DNA of 55,835 bases. Origin: Myxococcales bacterium. Lineage in GTDB: Bacteria; Myxococcota_A; Polyangia; Haliangiales; Haliangiaceae. The stretch covers positions 1-55,835 of the forward strand of contig WYBA01000004.1 of assembly GCA_011526095.1 (NCBI GenBank), read 5' to 3'. Positions 43,145 to 51,642 of this stretch are shown here, piece by piece; within the stretch, counting starts at the first letter, position 1; the number at the start of each line of letters is the position of its first letter. The translations under genes and the position numbers were made by a program. The notes beneath the pieces are model-generated. The model was not told the DNA's origin. It saw nothing but the letters and a program-made list of their open reading frames with translations, and did no database searches.

Positions 43145-45676
43145 TCACGGGACGGGCGGCGCCGGGACGAGGTCGCGGAACGACGTCGGGACCTTGCCCC
43201 CTCCGAAGGAGGACGGCAGGGTGCCGTGCGCGAACGGCACCCACGCGGCCTCGGGCGAGGGGCCGGACGGTGAGCCGCCCCACTCCTCGATCCGGGCGAA
43301 CGTCACGCCCGGCGGCACCGGGAAGTCGGTCGGCGGCGTGCGCGGGTGGGCGGCGGTCATGAACTCGAGCCAGATCGGCACCGCCATCATGCCGCCGGTG
43401 ACCTCCTCGCCGATCGGCGTCGAGTCGTCGCGCCCGAGCCAGACCCCGCACAGCAGGTCGGTCGTCGTGCCGAGGAACCACACGTCGCGGTAGCTCGCGG
43501 AGGTGCCGGTCTTGCCCGCGGTCGGGCGCCCGAACGACAGGGCACGCTTGCCGGTGCCGCGCGTGATCACGCCCTTCATCATGTCGGTCACGACGTAGGC
43601 GACGTCGGCCGGGATGACCTGCGGCCCGGGCTCGCGCGCCCGGTCGTCGACGACGATCGCGCCGTCGGCGCGCGCGATCAGCTCGAAGAACCGCGGGTCG
43701 ACGCGGCGCCCGCCGCCGACGATCCCGGCGTAGCCGGCCGCGACCTCGAGCAACGTCAGATCCGGCGTGCCCAGCGACAGCGAGATGTGGCGCTGCAGCG
43801 GCGACGCGATCCCGAACGCGCGCATCACCTCGATCACGCGGTCGAGGCCGACGTCGACGACGAGCTGGACCGCGATCGTGTTGAGGCTCTTGGCGAGCGC
43901 GGTGCGCAAGGTCGTCCACCCGGTGTACCTGCCGTCGTAGTTCGACGGCGACCACACGCCGCTCGCGGTCGGGACGTAGACCGGGCCGTCGTAGGCGCGG
44001 TCGACCGCGGTGTGGCCGGCGGCGATCGCCGCGGCGTAGATGAACGGCTTGATCGCCGAGCCGATCTGCCGGTTCGCCTGGGTGACCCGGTTGTACTGGC
44101 TGGACGCCCAGTCGTAGCCGCCGACCATCGCGCGCACCTTGCCGGTGGCCGGCTCGAGCGCGACCAGCGCGCCCTGGACCTCGGGCCACTGCGACAGCAC
44201 GACCGCGGCGGCCGCGCCGCCCGCGGCCTCCGGCATCCCCGGCGCGAGCCGGACCGGCCCCGGCGCGAGCCGGACCGGGATGACATCGCCCACGGCGAGG
44301 GGCGGCCCCTTGCCGCGCTTGAGCGTCTGCCCCTTGGCCGGCGGGCCGCGCGCCGGATCGCCGGTACGCCACGCGCGCAGCAGCTTGCCGTCGGCGGCCG
44401 CGACCGGCAGCTCGACCGGGCCGAGGTCGACCGTGACGCCGTCCTTGCCCGGCAGCGCGATCACCATCGCGGCGTAGCGGACGTCGGGCAGGATGCGGTC
44501 GGTGACCGCGAGGGTGTCGAGCGTGTCGCCGCGGCGGTAGATCCGCGGCGGGCTGCCGCGCCACGCCGGGCGGTCCGCCGCGGCGACCTTGCCGATCGGC
44601 CCGCGGAACCCGAGCCGGCGGTCGAGCGCCTCGATCCCGCGGCGCAGCGCCGCCTCCGCGGCGGCCTGCGTCCCCGCGTCGAGCGTCGAGTAGAACCGCA
44701 GGCCGCCCTTCCACACCTCGGTGTCGCCGAACCGCTCGGTCGCGACGCGGCGGACGTGCTCGACGAAGTACGGCGCGGCGAGCGCGTTGAGCGGCTCGCC
44801 GCCGCCGACCAGCGCGATCGGCTCGTCGAGCGCGGCCTGGTGCTCGGCGTCGGAGATGTACCCGTCCTCGCGCATCCGCGCGAGCACGTAGACCTGCCGG
44901 CCGCGCGCCGCCGTGAAGTTGCGGTGCGGGTTGTAGTTGGTCGGTGCCTTGACCAGGCCGGCGAGCAGCGCGGCCTCGGCGACGGTGAGGTTCTCGACGT
45001 CCTTGCCGAAGTAGACCTCGGCGGCGGCGGCGACGCCGTAGGCGCCCGCCCCGAAGTAGGCGTGGTTGAGGTAGATCGCCAGGATCTCCGGCTTGGACAG
45101 CTCGCGCTCGATCCGGACCGCGAGCACGATCTCCTGCATCTTGCGCTTGTAGGTCTGCTCGTTGGACAGCAGGAGCATCCGCGTCACCTGCTGGGTGATC
45201 GTCGAGGCGCCCTGGCGGCTCTGGGTCGTGAAGTTCGCCCACGCCGCGCGCGCGATGCCGACGAGGTCGTAGCCGGGGTGCTCCCAGAACCGCGCGTCCT
45301 CGGCGGCGACGAATGCGGCCGGGACGTGGGCCGGCAGGCGGTCGAGCGGCACCTCCTTGCGGTTTTCGATCGCGAACGTGCCGATGACCTCGCCGTCGGT
45401 CGAGTAGACGACGCTCTTGCGGGTCGGGGTGTACTCGAGCGCGCGGGTGAGGTCCGCGGGCAGCTCGGCGTTGATCGTGGTGACCGCGAGGTAGAGCAGC
45501 GACGCGCCGGCCGAGGCGCCCCACACGACCAGCAGCAGGATCAGCCGGACGATCGAGAACGCGCGGAGCCGGCGGCGCTTGCGCCGGCGGCGCCCGCCGG
45601 CGCGCACCGGACCCGTGACCGGCCCGGTCTCGTCGGCCCGGGGATCGCGGAGCACGGGGACGGCGTCGTCCGCCAC
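43145..45676 (-). CDS. mrcA: Class A penicillin-binding protein (PBP1A family)
   Basis: The 843-residue bifunctional peptidoglycan synthase starts at GTG 45676. An Arg-rich cytoplasmic stretch precedes the membrane anchor (about 41-65). The GT51 glycosyltransferase has catalytic Glu126 in AAEDARFWEHPG, then QGASTITQQVTRMLLLS and RKMQEIVLAVRIEREL. An OB-like insert lies at about 345-480. The transpeptidase has SxxK at Ser540-Lys543 (IGSAIKPFIY), SLN in AKSLNTIAVQLV and KTG in AGKTGTSASYRDV. All catalytic motifs are intact. Its start is only 14 bp from the divergent TPR gene, so each promoter must lie within the other's coding region or upstream start choice differs. Confidence 0.95.
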   Translation of the reverse strand: MADDAVPVLRDPRADETGPVTGPVRAGGRRRRKRRRLRAFSIVRLILLLVVWGASAGASLLYLAVTTINAELPADLTRALEYTPTRKSVVYSTDGEVIGTFAIENRKEVPLDRLPAHVPAAFVAAEDARFWEHPGYDLVGIARAAWANFTTQSRQGASTITQQVTRMLLLSNEQTYKRKMQEIVLAVRIERELSKPEILAIYLNHAYFGAGAYGVAAAAEVYFGKDVENLTVAEAALLAGLVKAPTNYNPHRNFTAARGRQVYVLARMREDGYISDAEHQAALDEPIALVGGGEPLNALAAPYFVEHVRRVATERFGDTEVWKGGLRFYSTLDAGTQAAAEAALRRGIEALDRRLGFRGPIGKVAAADRPAWRGSPPRIYRRGDTLDTLAVTDRILPDVRYAAMVIALPGKDGVTVDLGPVELPVAAADGKLLRAWRTGDPARGPPAKGQTLKRGKGPPLAVGDVIPVRLAPGPVRLAPGMPEAAGGAAAAVVLSQWPEVQGALVALEPATGKVRAMVGGYDWASSQYNRVTQANRQIGSAIKPFIYAAAIAAGHTAVDRAYDGPVYVPTASGVWSPSNYDGRYTGWTTLRTALAKSLNTIAVQLVVDVGLDRVIEVMRAFGIASPLQRHISLSLGTPDLTLLEVAAGYAGIVGGGRRVDPRFFELIARADGAIVVDDRAREPGPQVIPADVAYVVTDMMKGVITRGTGKRALSFGRPTAGKTGTSASYRDVWFLGTTTDLLCGVWLGRDDSTPIGEEVTGGMMAVPIWLEFMTAAHPRTPPTDFPVPPGVTFARIEEWGGSPSGPSPEAAWVPFAHGTLPSSFGGGKVPTSFRDLVPAPPVP

Positions 45677-45690
45677 GCTATGATGATGGC

Positions 45691-48591
45691 ATGGGCGCGG
45701 CAGCGCGGCGGTCGCCGCGGCACGGCATCACGATCGCGATCCTCGCGGTCGTCGCGATCTCCGCCGTCGCGCCGGGCGCGCCGCCGGGCGCGCGCGCGCA
45801 GACGACGGTCGTGCCGGGTCCGGGCGCGGCGCCGCCGACGACGACGGCCACGCCGGCGCCGCTCGTCGATCCCGCGCAGCCGGTCGAGGCGCCCGAGGAG
45901 CTCGAGCCGGGAGAGGTCGACGTCACCGTCGACCACGCGCCGCCGCGCGCGCTCGTCGTCGGGGGCGACGTCCCACCGGTGCCGGCGGTGACGCCGGACC
46001 GGTTCGCGGTGATGGCGTTCGAGAACCGCTCGGGCGTGCGCGCGCTCGACTGGATGACCGCGGGCGTGCCGTTCGCGCTGGGCGAGAAGGTCGAGCACCA
46101 GCTCCGGCTCGAGCCGGCGTACGACGCGTGGGTCGTGCCCGCCGGCGCGGTCGTGCCCGCGACGCCCGACGCGGTCGCGGCGTTCGCGGCGGCGCGCGGC
46201 GCGCGGTGGGTGTGGACCGGCTGGGTCGAGCGGCCGGAGTGGAAGCTGCGGCTCGCCGTGTCGCTGTGGCGGGTCGACGGCGGCGCCGCGACGTCGGTCG
46301 GCGAGCGGGTCGCGGTCAGCCCGCAGTTCGGCGACGTCCACCGGCTGATCGGCGACGCGATCGTCGAGCTGGGGCGGCGCGGCGGGCTCGGCGTCGGCGA
46401 GCTCCAGGCCGAGGCGCTGCGCGCGCCGCTGACCCGCGACCTCTACGCGTTCACGCTGATCGGGCGCGGCCTGGCCCACCACCAGGGCACGGTCGGCGCG
46501 GTCAACGACGCGGCCGCGCGCCGCGACCTCGAGCGCGCGGTGCTGATCGAGCCGACGGTCGCCGCGGCCCAGCGCCTCGTCGGCGAGCTGTGGCAGCTCA
46601 CCGCGACGACGCCGAAGCAGGCGGCGCGCGCCGCCGGCAAGTTCGCCTACGCGGCGGACCTCGATCGCGACTACCTGCCGGCGGTGCGGGCGACCGCGGT
46701 CGCGGCGCAGGCGGCCGGCAAGCAGGACGTCGCGCGCGAGCTGTGGGACCGGATCGTCCGGCGCCGGCCGTGGGACCTCGAGGCCCGCGTGCGCCTGGGC
46801 GAGGCGCTGTGGGCGACCGGCGACGGCGACGCCGCGGTGCGCGAGCTCGAGCGGGTCGTCGCGCGCGCCCCCGACGACCTGCGCGCGCGCCGGATGATCG
46901 CCCTGGTCCACGCCGACCACGGCGATCTGGCGCGGCTGGTGACCCAGCTCGAGCAGATCGCCGCGCGCGCGCCCGACGATCTGGACGCGCGGGTCGACCT
47001 CGCCGCGGCCTACGCCGCCCTCGGGCGGTGGGACGACGCGCGCGCCGCCTACGAGGAAGTGATCGCGGCGCGGCCCACCGACGTCACGGTGCTCAAGCTG
47101 CTGGGCGACGTCGAGCGCCGGCGCGGCGACGCGGCGGCGGCCGCGGCGTGGTACGCGCGGATGGGCAAGGCCGCGCCCGACGACCCGCGCCCGCCGTTCC
47201 TCGGCGCGCTCGCCTACCTGGCGGCCGGCGACATCGATCAGGCGCGGCGCACGCTGCTACCGGCGCAGAACCTGGTCGATCACAAGGGCGACGCGTACGC
47301 GGCGCTCGGCGCGCTGCAGTATCTCGCCGGGGCGTACGACGAGGCGCTGTGGTACCTCAAGCGCGCGGCGCGGCTCGAGCCGCACCGCCCCGGCGTGCGC
47401 GCCGCGCTGGCGCGGGCCCTGTTGCGGAAGGCGCAGGGCGCGGCGGCGCTCGAGCAGCTCGCCGCGGCGCGCGCGCTCGGCGGCGTCGGCAGCGAGCTGG
47501 CGTACCTCGAGGGCGTCGCGCGCGCCCAGCTCGGCGACGACGCCGGCGCTCGCGACGCGCTGCGCGCCGCGACCGAGGCTGGCGCGCCCGCCGCCGAGGT
47601 CCGGCGCGTGCTGGTGGCGATCGAGCGCGACGAGGCGCCCGTGCCGGAGGGCGCGCCGGCGCTCAACGTCCGGTTCGGCGACGTCGAGGTGCTGGTCGGC
47701 GCGGTCGACGCGTTCGTCGCGGCGGACGCGGCGCTCGCGGCGCTGCGGACGGAGTTCGACGCGGTGACGCTGGCGATGCTGGCGACCCTCGGCGAGGGGC
47801 CGGGCAAGGACATCAAGGCGGCGCGCGCGGGCGGGTGGGTGCGGACGTGCCCGATCGACCGGATCGCGCACCCGTGGGCCCAGGCCCGGGCGCTGGAGAA
47901 GCGGCTGTGGCGCGCCGGGCTGGTGCTCGAGGAGGCCTACCGCACGGTCGAGCTGTTCGACGAGCTGGGCGAGGCGGCGGGGCTGACCCCGGCGTACCGC
48001 CGCCGGCTGATCAACGTGCGCGCGGCGTGGCGCCGCGCGCGCTTCGGCGTGCGCGAGGTGCGCGCGACGCTGCAGGTCGCGCTCGGGCGCGAGCTGCGCG
48101 CGCGGCGGTGCAAGGACGAGATCCTCGCCGCGGTCGCGGCGCGGCCCGAGCTCTACCGCGGCGGCGGCGGCTCGGCGGTCGGGCCGAAGGCGCCCGGCGC
48201 CGTCGCGCCGGCGCGCCAGCCGCCGAGCGCGACGCTCTACGTCGACAACCGCGAGTGCACCGGCCCGCTCGAGGTGTGGATCGACGGGGTGAAGATCGGC
48301 GTCGCGCCGGGGCGCCAGCGCAGCGCGTTCGAGGGGCGCGTCGGGCAGCACGCGATCTGCCTGCTCGAGCCGTCGGACGCGGCGTTCTGCGGCGACCGCG
48401 GCACCGTGCGCCAGGCCTACATCCACGACGGGTGGTCGACGACGGTCCACTGCCGCGGCGCCACGCACACCGACGTCGCGCCGCTGCCGGGCGGGCTGCC
48501 GCCGGCGCCCCCGGGGACGACGGCGCCCGCGGGCGAGGCGCCCGCGGCCGAGGCCGCCTCGCCGGTCGAGACGCCCGCGCCCGCGCCGTAG
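45691..48591 (+). CDS. Large secreted TPR protein with FlgO/TolB-like N-terminal domain
   Basis: The 966-residue protein has a signal peptide (about 1-36, ending ARAQ). The next domain has RFAVMAFENRSGVRALDWMT and resembles the FlgO/TolB-type N-terminal fold that precedes TPRs in many bacterial proteins. A long TPR array follows (about 290-640), with repeat cores like LEARVRLGEALWATGDGDA, DLDARVDLAAAYAALGRWDD and DAYAALGALQYLAGAYDEA. A helical region of unclear type lies at 650-830. The end has a Cys-containing beta segment (LYVDNRECTGPLEVWIDGVK) and an Ala/Pro tail. Envelope scaffold role is inferred. Confidence 0.8.
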   Translation: MGAAARRSPRHGITIAILAVVAISAVAPGAPPGARAQTTVVPGPGAAPPTTTATPAPLVDPAQPVEAPEELEPGEVDVTVDHAPPRALVVGGDVPPVPAVTPDRFAVMAFENRSGVRALDWMTAGVPFALGEKVEHQLRLEPAYDAWVVPAGAVVPATPDAVAAFAAARGARWVWTGWVERPEWKLRLAVSLWRVDGGAATSVGERVAVSPQFGDVHRLIGDAIVELGRRGGLGVGELQAEALRAPLTRDLYAFTLIGRGLAHHQGTVGAVNDAAARRDLERAVLIEPTVAAAQRLVGELWQLTATTPKQAARAAGKFAYAADLDRDYLPAVRATAVAAQAAGKQDVARELWDRIVRRRPWDLEARVRLGEALWATGDGDAAVRELERVVARAPDDLRARRMIALVHADHGDLARLVTQLEQIAARAPDDLDARVDLAAAYAALGRWDDARAAYEEVIAARPTDVTVLKLLGDVERRRGDAAAAAAWYARMGKAAPDDPRPPFLGALAYLAAGDIDQARRTLLPAQNLVDHKGDAYAALGALQYLAGAYDEALWYLKRAARLEPHRPGVRAALARALLRKAQGAAALEQLAAARALGGVGSELAYLEGVARAQLGDDAGARDALRAATEAGAPAAEVRRVLVAIERDEAPVPEGAPALNVRFGDVEVLVGAVDAFVAADAALAALRTEFDAVTLAMLATLGEGPGKDIKAARAGGWVRTCPIDRIAHPWAQARALEKRLWRAGLVLEEAYRTVELFDELGEAAGLTPAYRRRLINVRAAWRRARFGVREVRATLQVALGRELRARRCKDEILAAVAARPELYRGGGGSAVGPKAPGAVAPARQPPSATLYVDNRECTGPLEVWIDGVKIGVAPGRQRSAFEGRVGQHAICLLEPSDAAFCGDRGTVRQAYIHDGWSTTVHCRGATHTDVAPLPGGLPPAPPGTTAPAGEAPAAEAASPVETPAPAP

Positions 48592-48593
48592 CC

Positions 48594-48621
48594 GGGCCGC
48601 GTCCGGGCCGCGTCCGGGCCG
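48594..48621 (+). repeat. 11-bp direct repeat, two and a half copies
   Basis: GGGCCGCGTCC at 48594 and 48605 and a partial third from 48616 fill the 53-bp gap after the TPR gene. Small and GC-rich; no function seen. Confidence 0.6.
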
Positions 48622-48644
48622 GCATCGGGTATGGTGAGCGCCTG

Positions 48645-49580
48645 ATGGCCGCCGCCCTCCCGCACCTGGCGTTCGCGTCGCCGCGCGTCCTGCCGAAGGC
48701 CGCGGCGCTGCCCGGCCGCGTCGTCGTCCTCGACATCGCGTTCGCCGCGACGGTCGGCGACAGCGTGTCGTTCGAGAAGACGACCCAGCCGCTGCTCGCC
48801 GGCCTCGGCGATCGCCTCGCCGCGTGGGTCGATCACCACGACCACGAGCGCCACGCCGAGTTCGCGGCCGATCCGCGGTTCCGCCTCGCGACCAAGGCGC
48901 AGCACGGCGCGTGCCCCGAGATGATCACGCCCGAGCTCGTGCGACAGACCGGGCCGATCGACACGATCCTGTGCCACATCGATCTCGACGGGCTGTACGC
49001 CGCCGCCAAGTGGATCCTCGGGGGGATCGAGCCGTACCCCGGCGCCGACGCCGACGCGCGCGCGGTCGACACGCGGATCGGCGCGCCCGGGCCGATCGCG
49101 GTGCGGATCGACCAGGCGCTGCGCGCGCGGTTCCGCGACGATCAGGTCAAGCGCGCGGTCGTGAACTGGCTGGTCGCCGGCATGCCGCGCAGCGTCCACG
49201 ACGATCTGCTCGAGGAGGCGGCGCACGAGTTCGAGGAGCGCGCCGCCGGCACCGCGGCGCTGTCGCAGCGGTTCACCGTGCGCGGGCGCGTCGCCGTCGT
49301 CGACGCCGCCGGCACGCGCGCGCCGTTCGACAAGACCGACCTGCTGCTGGCGGGGCAGGCGCTGGCGCCGGTGTCGATGGTCCGCGACTCGGGCAACGTC
49401 ACGATCGCCGCGGCGTTCTCGTCGGGCTGGGACTTCGTCCGGCTGCTCGAGCTCGGCGGCGGGATGCCGACGCGCGTCAGCATCCCCGACGCGCGGTGGA
49501 AGGAGGCGATCGACAAGATCAACGACGCCCCGGCGCCGACGCCGCGCGCCGCGCCGGCGCCCGGGGGCGACGACGCGTGA
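48645..49580 (+). CDS. DHH-like phosphoesterase family protein
   Basis: The 311-residue protein starts at ATG 48645. VVVLDIAFAATVGDS at about 24-38 supplies a first aspartate. LAAWVDHHDHERHAEF (about 60-75) is the DHH motif. HIDLDGLYAAAKWILGG (about 109-125) supplies the third metal-site motif. These fit a metal-dependent DHH-type hydrolase, although the C-terminal DHHA1 domain GGGH motif is not evident; the nearest match is LELGGGMPTRV near 270. Substrate is unknown. The gene is coupled by four bases to the nitrilase-type gene downstream. Confidence 0.65.
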   Translation: MAAALPHLAFASPRVLPKAAALPGRVVVLDIAFAATVGDSVSFEKTTQPLLAGLGDRLAAWVDHHDHERHAEFAADPRFRLATKAQHGACPEMITPELVRQTGPIDTILCHIDLDGLYAAAKWILGGIEPYPGADADARAVDTRIGAPGPIAVRIDQALRARFRDDQVKRAVVNWLVAGMPRSVHDDLLEEAAHEFEERAAGTAALSQRFTVRGRVAVVDAAGTRAPFDKTDLLLAGQALAPVSMVRDSGNVTIAAAFSSGWDFVRLLELGGGMPTRVSIPDARWKEAIDKINDAPAPTPRAAPAPGGDDA

Positions 49581-50671
49581 CCGCCGCGACCGGGGCGACC
49601 GGGGCGAACGGCACCGCGCTGATCGCGGTGCAGCTCGAGCTCACGCCGGCCGCGCTCGACGGCGGCGACGCGCTGGCGCGCCACGTCGAGGACGCGGCCG
49701 GGGCCGCGGTCGCGGCCGCGCCGGCCGCGGCGCACCGGCTGCTGGTGTTCCCGGAGGCGACGGGGCACCTGGTGCCGCTCGCGCTCGGCCCCGCAGCGGC
49801 GCGGCGGGCGCGCACGCTCGCGGACGCGATGGCGGCGCTGGCGCTGCGCCGGCCGGCGCGGGTGGCGCGCGGCGCGCTCGCCGCGCGCGGCCGGTCGCTC
49901 GGTCACGCCGTGCTGCACGCGGTGCTGCCCGCGACCGACGCGTGGATGCGCCAGGCGTTCGCCGCGATCGCGCGCCGCCACGCCGCGACCGTCGTCGCCG
50001 GCTCGCACCTGTGCGTCACCGCGGGCGGCGTCGTCAACCGCTCGTACACGTTCGCCCCCGACGGGCAACTCGTGGCCACCACCGACAAGGTCAACCTCGT
50101 GCCGTTCGTCGAGGACGATCGCGAGGGCGGGCTCGGGCTGCGGGCCGGCGATCCCGCGCGCGTGCCCGTCGTCGACTGCGGCTGGGGCCGGCTCGCGACG
50201 GTCATCTGCTACGACGGGTTCTGCGAGCCCCACACCGAGGGCGAGCGGTGGCAGCCGGTCGTGCCGCGGGTCGACGCCGCCGGCGCCGACGTGCTTGCGA
50301 ACCCGGCCGCGAACCCGTGGCCGTGGCAGCTCGGCTGGCTCCACGCCGCGCCGGGCGAGCGCGTGCTGCGCCACGAGCAGTGGCGGCGCGAGGGCCTGCC
50401 GGCGTCGCTGGCCCGGTGCGCGCACGCGCGGTGGGGCGTGACCGCGCACCTCGTCGCGCGCGTGCTCGACCTGCGGTTCGAGGGCGCCTCGGAGATCCTG
50501 CGGCGCGACGGCGACGGCGTCCACGTCGTCGCGCGCGCCGACGCCCACGCCCGCGGCGGCAGCGTCGCGGCCGTCGCCGACCTCGGCCATACCACCGCGC
50601 GCGCCGCGCGCGCCGCCTCAGCGCCCCCGGAGTCCACGGAGTCCACGGAGTCCACGGAGCCCACGCCATGA
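49577..50671 (+). CDS. Carbon-nitrogen hydrolase (nitrilase superfamily)
   Basis: The 364-residue enzyme starts at GTG 49577, overlapping the previous stop. The Glu-Lys-Cys triad is complete: Glu60 in LLVFPEATGH, Lys171 in ATTDKVNLVPFVED and Cys211 in ATVICYDGFCEPH. The superfamily covers amidases, nitrilases and N-acyltransferases. No signal peptide or membrane segment is present, so it should be cytoplasmic. The region after Cys211 (VLANPAANPWPWQ) is also typical. The C-terminal tail has STESTESTEPTP encoded by a 9-bp repeat next to the next start. The substrate is unknown. Confidence 0.85.
   Translation: MTAATGATGANGTALIAVQLELTPAALDGGDALARHVEDAAGAAVAAAPAAAHRLLVFPEATGHLVPLALGPAAARRARTLADAMAALALRRPARVARGALAARGRSLGHAVLHAVLPATDAWMRQAFAAIARRHAATVVAGSHLCVTAGGVVNRSYTFAPDGQLVATTDKVNLVPFVEDDREGGLGLRAGDPARVPVVDCGWGRLATVICYDGFCEPHTEGERWQPVVPRVDAAGADVLANPAANPWPWQLGWLHAAPGERVLRHEQWRREGLPASLARCAHARWGVTAHLVARVLDLRFEGASEILRRDGDGVHVVARADAHARGGSVAAVADLGHTTARAARAASAPPESTESTESTEPTP
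50630..50665 (+). repeat. 9-bp tandem repeat, four copies, at the nitrilase/serine acetyltransferase junction
   Basis: GAGTCCACG is repeated exactly at 50630, 50639 and 50648, with a fourth copy (one mismatch) at 50657. It encodes the STE repeats of the upstream protein. The final GGAG lies close enough to the ATG at 50668 to be its ribosome site, and each copy carries the same GGAG. Confidence 0.85.
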
Positions 50672-51588
50672 CCGCCGCCCCGCACGACGACCGCGTCGTC
50701 GACGAGCTCGTCGACAGCTACCTCACGCCGCGCCCGGAGATCCAGCACCTCGGCAGCTACGAGCTGCCGACGGTCGCGGAGGCCGAGCGGATCGTCGAGC
50801 AGTGCCGGCGCCTGCTGTTCCCCGGGTTCTTCGGCCCCAGCGTCGCGCGCCAGCCGCGCGCCGAGCTGCGCGAGCAGGTGCGCGAGTGGGTCGACGACCT
50901 GCGCGGGACGCTGCGCCGGCAGGTGCTGCGCGGGCTGCACCACCAGCAGTACCTCGAGCTCGGCGCCGAGCGGTGCGCCGATCCGCGCGAGGCGGCCGAC
51001 TGCGTCGAGGCGGCCGAGGCCGTCGTCGGCCGGTTCCTGGCGCGGCTGCCGGCGCTGCGCGATCAGGTCGCGCGCGACGTCCGCGCCGCCTACGACGGCG
51101 ATCCCGCGGCCGGCGGGCTCGACGAGGTGATCGTCTGCTACCCCGGCGTGTTCGCGGTGACCGTCTACCGGCTCGCGCACGCGCTGCTCGACGCCGGCGG
51201 CGCGGTCGTGCCGCGGATGATGACCGAGCTGGCGCACGAGCGGACCGGGATCGACATCCACCCCGGCGCGACGATCGGCGACTCGTTCTTCATCGATCAC
51301 GGCACCGGCGTCGTGATCGGCCAGACCTCGGTGATCGGCAACCGCGTCCGGATCTACCAGGGCGTCACGCTCGGCGCGCTCACCGTGCCGCGCGGCGCCG
51401 ACCGCCCGGCGCCGGGCGCGCGCCGCCACCCGACGATCGAGGACGACGTCGTCATCTACGCCGGCGCCACGATCCTCGGCGGCGACACGGTCATCGGCAA
51501 GGGCGCGGTGATCGGCGGCAACGCCTGGGTGACCGCCTCGGTCGCGCCGGGAGCGGTGGTCGCCGGCTCGGTCGCGCGCCGCGGGTAG
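50668..51588 (+). CDS. cysE: Serine O-acetyltransferase
   Basis: The 306-residue enzyme makes O-acetylserine, the precursor of cysteine. The start ATG 50668 overlaps the nitrilase stop (ATGA). An N-terminal helical domain (residues 1-185) precedes a left-handed beta-helix: GIDIHPGATIGDSFFIDHGT, then GVVIGQTSVIGNRVRIYQGV and TLGALTVPRG. The end has DDVVIYAGATILGGDTVIGK and GGNAWVTASVAPGAVVAGS. The active-site His (HPGA) and Asp-His (IDHGT) are present. The N-terminal domain is longer than in E. coli CysE, like EpsC/SatA types. No cysteine synthase gene adjoins it. Confidence 0.92.
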   Translation: MTAAPHDDRVVDELVDSYLTPRPEIQHLGSYELPTVAEAERIVEQCRRLLFPGFFGPSVARQPRAELREQVREWVDDLRGTLRRQVLRGLHHQQYLELGAERCADPREAADCVEAAEAVVGRFLARLPALRDQVARDVRAAYDGDPAAGGLDEVIVCYPGVFAVTVYRLAHALLDAGGAVVPRMMTELAHERTGIDIHPGATIGDSFFIDHGTGVVIGQTSVIGNRVRIYQGVTLGALTVPRGADRPAPGARRHPTIEDDVVIYAGATILGGDTVIGKGAVIGGNAWVTASVAPGAVVAGSVARRG

Positions 51589-51642
51589 GGCGCGCCTGGA
51601 GATCCGCGCCGCGACCGGCGCGAGCCGTGGCAGCATCGAGGG

